From Microbacteriaceae bacterium (GTDB lineage: Bacteria; Actinomycetota; Actinomycetes; Actinomycetales; Microbacteriaceae), in contig JAODAU010000204.1 in NCBI GenBank assembly GCA_025463615.1, forward strand, positions 1-6,272: a DNA stretch of 6,272 bases, written 5' to 3'. A program made the position numbers and the translations under genes. Under the pieces are notes generated by a model. That model was not told the DNA's origin and ran no database searches. It saw only the letters and a program-made list of their open reading frames with translations. Of the stretch, positions 1 to 4,612 are shown piece by piece (the stretch's first letter is position 1; each line of letters starts with the position of its first letter).

Positions 1-254
1 ATCGTCGCGCCGCCGTCGCTGAGCTGGTAGTCGACCCCGTCGGCCTTGAGCTGCTCGACGACGCTGTTCGCGTCGGTGCCGCTGAGCCCGGAGAAGAGCG
101 GGGAGTATGAGGGGCGCGTGACCCAGATCGAGAGCGCCGCGATGCCGAGCACGAGCACGGCCACGCCGATGATGGCGACCGTGCGCTGCGCGATCGTGAA
201 CTCCCGGATCGCCCCGGTGAACCGCCGAAGGGCGGTGGTGAGCTGGGCGGGCAT
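1..254 (-). CDS. fliF: Flagellar MS-ring protein FliF, N-terminal part (runs off the left edge)
   Basis: FliF forms the MS ring in the cytoplasmic membrane, the platform on which the switch, the export gate and the rod assemble. Only the first 84 residues are visible. A short amphipathic start is followed by one hydrophobic segment at about residues 25-45 (VAIIGVAVLVLGIAALSIWV), then the typical first periplasmic motif YSPLFSGLSGTDANSVVEQL and a stretch resembling the family's ring-building domain. The ATG at 254 shares one base with the fliE stop (TGATG), so translation is probably coupled to fliE. A weak GAGG lies about 11 nt upstream inside fliE. The C-terminal membrane helix and the FliG-binding tail lie outside the window. 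Identification is firm from the N-terminal motif and the position directly after fliE. Confidence 0.93.
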   Translation of the reverse strand, partial: MPAQLTTALRRFTGAIREFTIAQRTVAIIGVAVLVLGIAALSIWVTRPSYSPLFSGLSGTDANSVVEQLKADGVDYQLSDGGAT

Positions 255-583
255 CAGGCCTGCATCCTCATGATCTCGTTGAACGCCTCGACGCCCTTGT
301 TACGCACGGCGGCGACGAGCTCCATCGTCACCTGCGCGCGGGTCGCGGCGATCGTGGCCTTGTGGATGTCGTCGAGGTTGCCCGTGACCGCCTGGATGGC
401 GAGGTCGTTGGAGGTCGACTGCAGCTGCTGCAGGTTGTCGACGGCGCCGCCGAGCTGGCTGGCGAAGTCGGATGCCGAGGCCGGGTTGGTGGGGTCCGCC
501 CCGATCGTGGAGGTCGAGCTTGTTCCCGAGATCGAGGTGGTCGCCGCCGAGTTGAGCGCGGAGGTTATCGAGGAGATGTCCAT
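254..583 (-). CDS. fliE: Flagellar hook-basal body protein FliE
   Basis: FliE is the adaptor between the MS ring and the proximal rod and is itself exported through the flagellar type III apparatus. The protein is 109 residues, normal for the family. Residues 1-40 are a low-complexity Ser/Thr/Ala leader. Residues 41-109 carry the family signature: a helix with LQQLQSTSNDLAIQAVTGNL, then DDIHKATIAATRAQVTMEL and the diagnostic ending VRNKGVEAFNEIMRMQA. The start is the ATG at 583, which overlaps the flgC stop by one base (TGATG) and has GGAAAG five bases upstream. A longer reading in this frame towards position 988 would overlap flgC completely and is rejected. The gene lies third in the flgB-flgC-fliE-fliF block, the usual order. 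Confidence 0.95.
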   Translation of the reverse strand: MDISSITSALNSAATTSISGTSSTSTIGADPTNPASASDFASQLGGAVDNLQQLQSTSNDLAIQAVTGNLDDIHKATIAATRAQVTMELVAAVRNKGVEAFNEIMRMQA

Positions 584-975
584 CAGTTCTTTCCGATCGC
601 CAGTGCGGCTTCGTAGGTTTCCTTGGCGCGGTCCACCACGGCGGCGTTCGCCTGGTAGCCGCGCTGCGCCATGATGAGCTGGCCCATCTGGGACGCGAGG
701 TCGATGTCGGGGTAGCGCACGTAGCCCTCGGTGTCGGCGAGCGGGTTGTCCGGCGCGTAGACCAGGCGGCCGGTGGCGTCGCCGTATGCCGCGCCCTTCA
801 CGTACACGCCGGAGTTGCCCTCGCCCTCCTGGGCGACCACATACCGCGCCTGGAAGGCGGGGCCGCTGGTGGGCTTGACGGTGTTGACGTTGGCGATGTT
901 GTCGCTGACCGCGTCGAGCCACTTGCGGTGCAGGGTCAGGCCGGTGCCGGCGATGCCGATCGCGTCGAAGGTCAT
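583..975 (-). CDS. flgC: Flagellar proximal rod protein FlgC
   Basis: FlgC is one of the proximal rod subunits and is exported by the flagellar type III system. The protein is 130 residues, typical length. The N-terminal rod signature is present: residues 1-32 contain GIAGTGLTLHRKWLDAVSDN followed by IANVNT, the motif shared by rod, hook and hook-filament junction proteins. The FlgC-specific stretch NPLADTEGYVRYPDIDLASQ lies at residues 78-97, followed by the C-terminal helix with MAQRGYQANAAVV. The start ATG at 975 overlaps the flgB stop by four bases (ATGA), which suggests coupled translation; no strong separate ribosome binding site is seen. Nothing appears truncated. Confidence 0.96.
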   Translation of the reverse strand: MTFDAIGIAGTGLTLHRKWLDAVSDNIANVNTVKPTSGPAFQARYVVAQEGEGNSGVYVKGAAYGDATGRLVYAPDNPLADTEGYVRYPDIDLASQMGQLIMAQRGYQANAAVVDRAKETYEAALAIGKN

Positions 976-1316
976 GATCCGCTCGCAATCGCCGCGCGCA
1001 TGATCGAGAACTGGTTGCTCATCGCCTGCGTCGCGAACTGCGTGCGGAGCACGGTGTCGACGTTGGAGAGCGTCTCGGTGTCGAGGTTGACGTTGTTGCC
1101 GTTGAGCTCGGTGGGTTCGAGGGAGCGGGCGACCGTGGCATCCACGTGTCCGTCGCCGTTCTTCACGGACTGGGCCAGGGCGTCTTCGAAGAGCACGCGC
1201 TTGGCGTGGTAGTCGGGGGTGTTGACGTTGGCGATGTTGTTGGCGATCGTGCGCTGTCGCAGCGCGAGGCCGTCAAGCGCGCTGGAGAGCGCCGCCTGGG
1301 TCACGGATTCGAGCAC
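972..1316 (-). CDS. flgB: Flagellar proximal rod protein FlgB
   Basis: FlgB is a proximal rod subunit that works with FlgC and FliE. The protein is 114 residues. Residues 20-38 hold RQRTIANNIANVNTPDYHAK, the classic rod-protein signature, and residues 71-82 hold NGNNVNLDTETL, the conserved C-terminal FlgB motif, followed by the terminal helix that stacks in the rod. The start is taken as GTG at 1316: an in-frame TGA lies upstream and no ATG is available between. The ribosome binding site is weak (CGGAAC 4-9 nt upstream). The gene is first in its block and has its own sigma-28-type promoter about 75-100 nt upstream, so it heads the rod and basal-body transcription unit. Its divergent neighbour is the ccdA-like gene. 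Confidence 0.95.
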   Translation of the reverse strand: MLESVTQAALSSALDGLALRQRTIANNIANVNTPDYHAKRVLFEDALAQSVKNGDGHVDATVARSLEPTELNGNNVNLDTETLSNVDTVLRTQFATQAMSNQFSIMRAAIASGS

Positions 1317-1340
1317 GGTGGTTCCGTTTCGTCGTCAAAC

Positions 1341-1352
1341 GATCGGCCGATC
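1341..1352. repeat. 12-bp perfect palindrome in the flgB leader
   Basis: GATCGGCCGATC reads the same on both strands. It lies about 25 nt upstream of the flgB start and downstream of the predicted transcription start. It could be a dimeric regulator site or a leader element. It overlaps the second CACGGAT copy and contains a GCCGAT core, but no suitable -35 tetramer lies 15 bp upstream on the minus strand, so it is not read as a second sigma-28 promoter. Confidence 0.5.
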
Positions 1353-1386
1353 CGTGGCCATTCAGTGAGCGATCCGTGCTCTTCAG
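1348..1386 (-). repeat. Imperfect tandem repeat in the flgB leader
   Basis: On the plus strand the unit CGATCCGTG followed by TTCAG occurs twice: CGATCCGTG at 1348-1356 with TTCAG at 1361-1365, and CGATCCGTG at 1370-1378 with TTCAG at 1382-1386. The period is 21-22 bp, about two helical turns. Read in the gene direction each copy contains CACGGATCG. Both copies lie in the predicted untranslated leader. The same CACGGAT heptamer is in the flagellin leader. Confidence 0.6.
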
Positions 1387-1392
1387 AACTAG

Positions 1393-1419
1393 CTATCGGC
1401 CGACGTACACCCGCGGTTA
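1393..1419 (-). promoter_or_regulatory. Sigma-28 (FliA-type) promoter of the flgB operon
   Basis: On the minus strand TAAC (1419-1416) is followed by exactly 15 bases and then GCCGATAG (1400-1393). The established sigma-28 consensus is TAAA-N15-GCCGATAA, so only the last base of each element differs. The same sequence with the same spacing is found upstream of flagellin, which makes chance unlikely. Transcription should start near 1386, giving a leader of about 70 nt before the flgB GTG. The FliA-family gene at the right edge of the window encodes the presumed partner sigma factor. Confidence 0.82.
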
Positions 1420-1443
1420 GCCCGTGTTAGCCCCTCCCGCACC

Positions 1444-1455
1444 CCCCTTTAGGGG
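1444..1455. promoter_or_regulatory. CCCCT-TT-AGGGG inverted repeat upstream of the ccdA-like gene
   Basis: Two 5-bp arms, CCCCT (1444-1448) and AGGGG (1451-1455), flank TT, about 100 bp upstream of the plus-strand ccdA start and 25 bp upstream of the flgB -35. C-rich/G-rich pseudopalindromes of this kind occur in operators of copper- and thiol-sensing CsoR-family repressors. This arm is shorter than a typical CsoR box, so the assignment is only a possibility. Confidence 0.25.
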
Positions 1456-1556
1456 CAGACGTGCTGAACCGTGCTGCCGGCAGGGCCGCTCCCGCCGCTA
1501 ATGTTTAGGTTGACAAGTTCGCGGCGGCGAAATGTCCGCGGGGACGGGACCAGCAA

Positions 1557-2306
1557 GTGAGAACACTGTCGGGCGCTGGGGAACTCGCAGCCAGCGGAAA
1601 CGTTTTTCTAGCCTTGCTCGTCGCCCTTGCCGCCGGGGTGCTCTCTTTCATTTCACCCTGCGTGCTACCTCTGGTTCCCGGCTATCTCGCCTACGTGAGC
1701 GGCATTACTTCTCAACGCTCTCGAGGCGACCGACCCCGAGTGGCACTTGGAGTCCTGCTGTTCATCGCGGGCTTCAGCACGGTCTATGTCGGCCTGACAC
1801 TCGTGTTCTCGCTGGCCGGCCTGTACCTCATCCCGTGGCTTGGGCTCATAACCCGAATTGCCGGAGTGCTGGTGTTCGCCATGGGACTGGTCTTCATTGG
1901 ACAACTCACTTTCCTGCAAAAGGTGATCAAGCCCTCCTGGACCGTTGCGACTGGCCTTGGCGGAGCACCGCTGCTCGGCGTCGTCTTCGCCCTCGGCTGG
2001 GCGCCGTGCAGCGGACCCACCCTGAGCGTCGTCCTCAGCCTCAGCCTCGGCAGCGCATCCCCCACCCGAGGAGTCATCCTCGGCATCGCGTACTGCCTGG
2101 GAATCGGCATCCCCTTCCTCTTGGCGGCCCTCGGTCTCGACTGGATGGCCAACTCGATAGCGTGGGTAAAACGCAACATCCGCACGATCAACGTCGTGGG
2201 GGGCCTTGCTCTGATGGTCATCGGCCTCGTGATGATTGCCGGGATCTGGCAACTGCTCATGTCCCGTCTTGGCTCGTTGCTACCGGGATTCGTCTCACCG
2301 ATATAG
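1557..2306 (+). CDS. ccdA: CcdA/DsbD-type membrane thiol-disulfide electron transporter
   Basis: CcdA-family proteins carry electrons from cytoplasmic thioredoxin across the membrane to keep extracytoplasmic thiol proteins reduced, often for cytochrome c maturation. The protein is 249 residues, normal for a bare CcdA. Six hydrophobic helices can be seen at about 17-40, 61-85, 97-120, 137-165, 173-197 and 212-234. The two reactive cysteines of the family are present: Cys35 in FISPCVLPLVPGYLAYVSG in helix 1, and Cys151 in ALGWAPCSGPTLS in helix 4. Cys180 is an extra one. The start is GTG 1557: an in-frame TAG at 1506 precedes it and no other start codon lies between; the ribosome binding site is weak. 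It is the only plus-strand gene, splitting the flagellar cluster. Codons such as AGA, TTT, CTA, TCA, ATA, CGA and CAA, rare in the flanking genes, suggest separate origin. No thioredoxin-like or ResB/CcsA partner is in the window. Confidence 0.9.
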   Translation: MRTLSGAGELAASGNVFLALLVALAAGVLSFISPCVLPLVPGYLAYVSGITSQRSRGDRPRVALGVLLFIAGFSTVYVGLTLVFSLAGLYLIPWLGLITRIAGVLVFAMGLVFIGQLTFLQKVIKPSWTVATGLGGAPLLGVVFALGWAPCSGPTLSVVLSLSLGSASPTRGVILGIAYCLGIGIPFLLAALGLDWMANSIAWVKRNIRTINVVGGLALMVIGLVMIAGIWQLLMSRLGSLLPGFVSPI

Positions 2307-2335
2307 GGAGATGTGCCCGATCCGTTGCCGGGGAC

Positions 2336-2668
2336 TCAGCCCGTGACGTCGAGGTACGGCGGGCGGGCCGTGGCGCGCTCCGACGGCACCGTGCGCACGA
2401 CCTCGAGGTGCCGGGCGACGGTGCGCTGGCGCTTCTCGAGGCGGTGGATGGCGGCATCCTGCGCCCGCACGATCTCGGCCGCGTAGTCCCGCAGTTCGTC
2501 GGGCAGCGGCCCGAGCTCGGTCGGCGCGAGCCAGACCGGGGCGGGCGCGAGCCAGCTGTCGTCGAGGGGGCGGTCGGCGCTCACCAGGTTCGACTCCATG
2601 GCGGCGAGCACCGCCATCCAGTTGTCCCAGTTGCGCTCGGCGCCGGTGATCGGGTCGTCGTCAGGCAA
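2336..2668 (-). CDS. Unrecognised small helical protein in FliT-like chaperone position
   Basis: This 110-residue protein follows fliS and overlaps it by 8 bases. I do not recognise it by sequence. It begins with an acidic stretch and a Trp-rich helix (NWDNWMAVLAAMESNL, 13-28), continues with a Pro/Trp-rich linker (38-55, WLAPAPVWLAPTELGPLP), then a long charged helix (57-94, DELRDYAAEIVRAQDAAIHR and onward) and a short Pro-containing tail. Small, soluble, mostly helical proteins encoded just after fliD-fliS are often FliT-like chaperones of the cap protein or export regulators; that role is inferred from position and helix content only. The start is TTG at 2668, supported by GGGAG seven bases upstream and the overlap with fliS; the next in-frame ATG (residue 18) would remove part of the Trp-rich helix. 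It converges on ccdA with 29 bp between stops. Confidence 0.75.
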   Translation of the reverse strand: MPDDDPITGAERNWDNWMAVLAAMESNLVSADRPLDDSWLAPAPVWLAPTELGPLPDELRDYAAEIVRAQDAAIHRLEKRQRTVARHLEVVRTVPSERATARPPYLDVTG

Positions 2669-3092
2669 CGCCGAGCTCCCGGCTCACGGCGCCCGCGGGC
2701 GCGGTCTCGCGCGAGAGCTGCTGCGCGGCCTCGTGCCACGCGAGGCGCAGCGGCTCGAGCAGGTCGATCGACTCGACGATGCCGGCGCCCTCGCGACGGA
2801 TGTTGGCGAGCACCAGCAGGCTCATGCAGTACTGGTAGAGCGAGGCCAGGCCGGCCGCGCCATCCCACAGCTCGACCTTGAGCGAGCCGCTCAGCTCGGT
2901 GATGATCGCCTGCGCGTGCAGCAGGTTGGTGGACATCGTCTGCCAGTCCTCGCGGTCGTGCGCGATGCGCGAGCGCTCGAGGTCGAGCAGCAGCCGGTCG
3001 TAGAGCATGGTGAGCAGTCGCACCGGCGAGGCCGAGAGGATCGCGTCGTTCGTGTAGGCGGAGCGCTGCGCCGCCATCGTGTGCATGGTCAT
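2661..3092 (-). CDS. fliS: Flagellin-specific export chaperone FliS
   Basis: FliS binds the C-terminal helices of flagellin in the cytoplasm, prevents premature polymerisation and delivers it to the export gate. The protein is 143 residues, slightly longer than the usual 125-135. The family pattern is clear: RSAYTNDAILSASPVRLLTM followed by LYDRLLLDLERS (10-41), HAQAIITELSGSLKVEL (59-75), and LYQYCMSLLVLANIR (85-99). A poorly conserved tail rich in Ala and Arg follows residue 125. The start ATG at 3092 overlaps the fliD stop by one base (TGATG); ATGs at codons 3 and 6 are possible alternatives. The stop at 2661 lies inside the beginning of the next gene. Position between fliD and a small helical protein is typical of flagellar late operons. 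Confidence 0.95.
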   Translation of the reverse strand: MTMHTMAAQRSAYTNDAILSASPVRLLTMLYDRLLLDLERSRIAHDREDWQTMSTNLLHAQAIITELSGSLKVELWDGAAGLASLYQYCMSLLVLANIRREGAGIVESIDLLEPLRLAWHEAAQQLSRETAPAGAVSRELGVA

Positions 3093-4477
3093 CAGCTGCT
3101 CGTCGAGGTCGTGGTGAGGGAGGCCAGCTGCGAGGTGAGGTTGGCCTGCTGCGCCTTGAGGTTGCTCAGCGTGACCTCCATGGCGGAGTACGTCTTCTGC
3201 AGCGTGTCCTTCTTGCTGGCGAGGCGCAGGTCCCAGTCCGAGATCTGCTTGTTCAGCGCGGTGACCGTGCTCTGGTCGCCCGTGATCTTGTTGGTCAGGG
3301 TGCCGGTGTACTTGTCGGATGCCGTGGTCGCGACATCCGCCACCCGCTGCGCGATCGTCTGCAGGGCCGCGTTCACCGTGGTGGGATCCGCGGCGAGCGC
3401 CGCCTGGAACTTGGCCGAGTCGAAGGTGATGGTGCCGGTGCTGGTGACGCTGATGCCGTACTCCGACGGCGAGTGGCCGTTGATCGGCGAGGTGGCGGCC
3501 GTCATGATCTTCGAGTTGATGTCGCGGATGGTGCTGTCGCCCGTGAAGACGCCCGCGGTGATCGACGTGGTGCCGTCCGCATTCGTGCCGGTGGTGGTCG
3601 CCGACTGGGTCGAGATCGAGTTGAACACCGCATTGAGCGAGTCGACGAACTTCGACGCCATGGTCGACACCGCGTTGACGTCGCGGGCGACGGAGAGGGT
3701 CGCCGGGTCGGTCGTGGTGGCGGAGACGGTGACCTGCACGCCGGGGAGCAGGTCTTTGAACGTGTTCGTCGACGAGGTGATGGTCTGCTCGGCGGAGCTG
3801 CCCGCCCACAGGGTGACACTCGCATCCTGCGCGGTCTTGACGATCGCGGCGCCGGGCGCGGCGAGCACGTCGGTGGCGGTGCCGGCGGTGACGTCGGCTG
3901 CGGAGCCCTGGTAGACGCTGAACGCGCCGGCCACGCCGGTCGAGTTGCTGGAGAACTGCAGGCGGTAGAGCGGGTTGCCCGATCCGTCGGTGCCGGATGC
4001 CACCTTGGTGGCGGTGACGCCCGCGGCGGAGGCGTTGATCGCCTTGGCCACGTCGTCGAGCGAGTTGGAGGCCGGGGTGATCTCGGTCTTCGTGCCGTTG
4101 TGGCCCACGATCGTGATCGTGGCGGGCGACGGCCACTGCGCCATCGCCGTCGAGACGCCGACCTGGTTGCGGGCGAGCGCGCTCACGATCACCTGGAGCT
4201 CACCGGCGGACGCGCCGGCCGAGGTGGTGGCGGTGAGTGCGGTGGACGAGCTGGTCGCGGCGTAGACATCCAGTGCGCCGGCTTTGGCGTTGGTGGTCGC
4301 GAGGTCCGCGAGGGAGGAGATCTTGGTGTTCAGCGCCTGGAGCGCGGTGATCTCGGTGGTGGTGGTGGTGACCTGGTTCTTGAGCAGGGTCTGGGGCTGT
4401 GCCTCGGCGGTCATCAGCTCGGTGATGAGCGCCGTCGTGTCCAGGCCGCTGGAGAGGCCGTCGAGGGAGATTCCCAT
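3092..4477 (-). CDS. fliD: Flagellar filament capping protein FliD (hook-associated protein 2)
   Basis: FliD forms the cap at the growing filament tip and folds exported flagellin into place. The protein is 461 residues, in the usual range. The N-terminal domain begins with the diagnostic MGISLDGLSSGLDTTALITE and a helical segment up to about residue 65. A Ser/Thr/Ala-rich middle (70-270) makes up the leg and head domains. The C-terminal domain contains SEYGISVTSTGTITFDSAKF (338-357), a typical FliD_C motif, and ends in a heptad-like helix (about 405-455) that mirrors the N-terminal helix, as known for caps that pack onto filament ends. The start ATG at 4477 has AAGGA eight bases upstream. 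It is separated from flagellin by 135 bp with hairpins, and overlaps fliS by one base. Confidence 0.95.
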   Translation of the reverse strand: MGISLDGLSSGLDTTALITELMTAEAQPQTLLKNQVTTTTTEITALQALNTKISSLADLATTNAKAGALDVYAATSSSTALTATTSAGASAGELQVIVSALARNQVGVSTAMAQWPSPATITIVGHNGTKTEITPASNSLDDVAKAINASAAGVTATKVASGTDGSGNPLYRLQFSSNSTGVAGAFSVYQGSAADVTAGTATDVLAAPGAAIVKTAQDASVTLWAGSSAEQTITSSTNTFKDLLPGVQVTVSATTTDPATLSVARDVNAVSTMASKFVDSLNAVFNSISTQSATTTGTNADGTTSITAGVFTGDSTIRDINSKIMTAATSPINGHSPSEYGISVTSTGTITFDSAKFQAALAADPTTVNAALQTIAQRVADVATTASDKYTGTLTNKITGDQSTVTALNKQISDWDLRLASKKDTLQKTYSAMEVTLSNLKAQQANLTSQLASLTTTSTSS

Positions 4478-4548
4478 GGGAGCGGTCCTTGTCTCTTCGG
4501 GTGGTGCGGGTCAGTGCGTGCTGGGGGTGCGGGTTACCGCCCGGCAGC

Positions 4549-4592
4549 GGTGGTGCGGAAGGTCCAGTTCCCACACCACCGCCACCAGGCGG
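4549..4592 (-). terminator. Adjacent hairpins after flagellin, possible partial terminator
   Basis: Twenty bases after the flagellin stop the transcript can form CCGCC-TGGT-GGCGG (4592-4579), and right after it a longer stem: GGTGGTG plus GGAA pairing with TTCC plus CACCACC around a CTGGACC loop (4580-4549), with a small internal mismatch. No U-run follows, as is common for high-GC actinobacterial terminators. The hairpins could attenuate transcription into fliD or stabilise the 3' end of flagellin mRNA, which fits the far higher need for flagellin than for cap protein. I saw no separate promoter for fliD in the 135-bp gap. Confidence 0.45.
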
Positions 4593-4612
4593 ATCATTTA
4601 CCCGTGGGCGGA

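Larger units (their letters stand above)
1317..1556. other. Divergent intergenic spacer between flgB and the ccdA-like gene
   Basis: This 240-bp spacer holds the flgB leader (1317 to about 1386), the sigma-28-type promoter (1393-1419), a tandem GTTAGCCC at 1416-1423 and 1426-1433 with a 10-bp period, a CCCCT-TT-AGGGG inverted repeat (1444-1455), a 10-bp perfect palindrome CTGCCGGCAG (1474-1483), and an isolated TTGACA (1510-1515) without a good matching -10. I see no credible small gene in it. The promoter for ccdA must be here if that gene is transcribed on its own, but I cannot place it with confidence. Confidence 0.6.

Noticed and set aside
1342..1365. Second sigma-28 promoter before flgB based on GCCGATCG
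   Set aside because: The tetramer 15 bp upstream is ACTG, unlike TAAC/TAAA; the GCCGAT core is explained by the palindrome.
1510..1538. TTGACA as -35 of a ccdA promoter
   Set aside because: At 17-bp spacing the -10 would be TGTCCG, and spacings of 15-18 bp give nothing resembling TANNNT. A TAATGT at 1499-1504 lacks a -35.
1532..2881. Plus-strand open frame of 449 codons overlapping ccdA, the small gene and part of fliS
   Set aside because: Arg/Pro/Ser-rich shadow translation with no recognisable domain; the ccdA frame in the same place has a clear family signature.
2661..4136. Long minus-strand frame through fliD into fliS
   Set aside because: Only the last 143 residues are FliS; the upstream part is an Arg/His-rich shadow of fliD. 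The TGATG junction marks the real start.
4478..4612. Sigma-28 promoter before fliD from TAAA (minus strand, about 4600) or TAAC (about 4535)
   Set aside because: At N15 the following octamers are CGGTGGTG and GCACTGAC, which do not resemble GCCGATAG.
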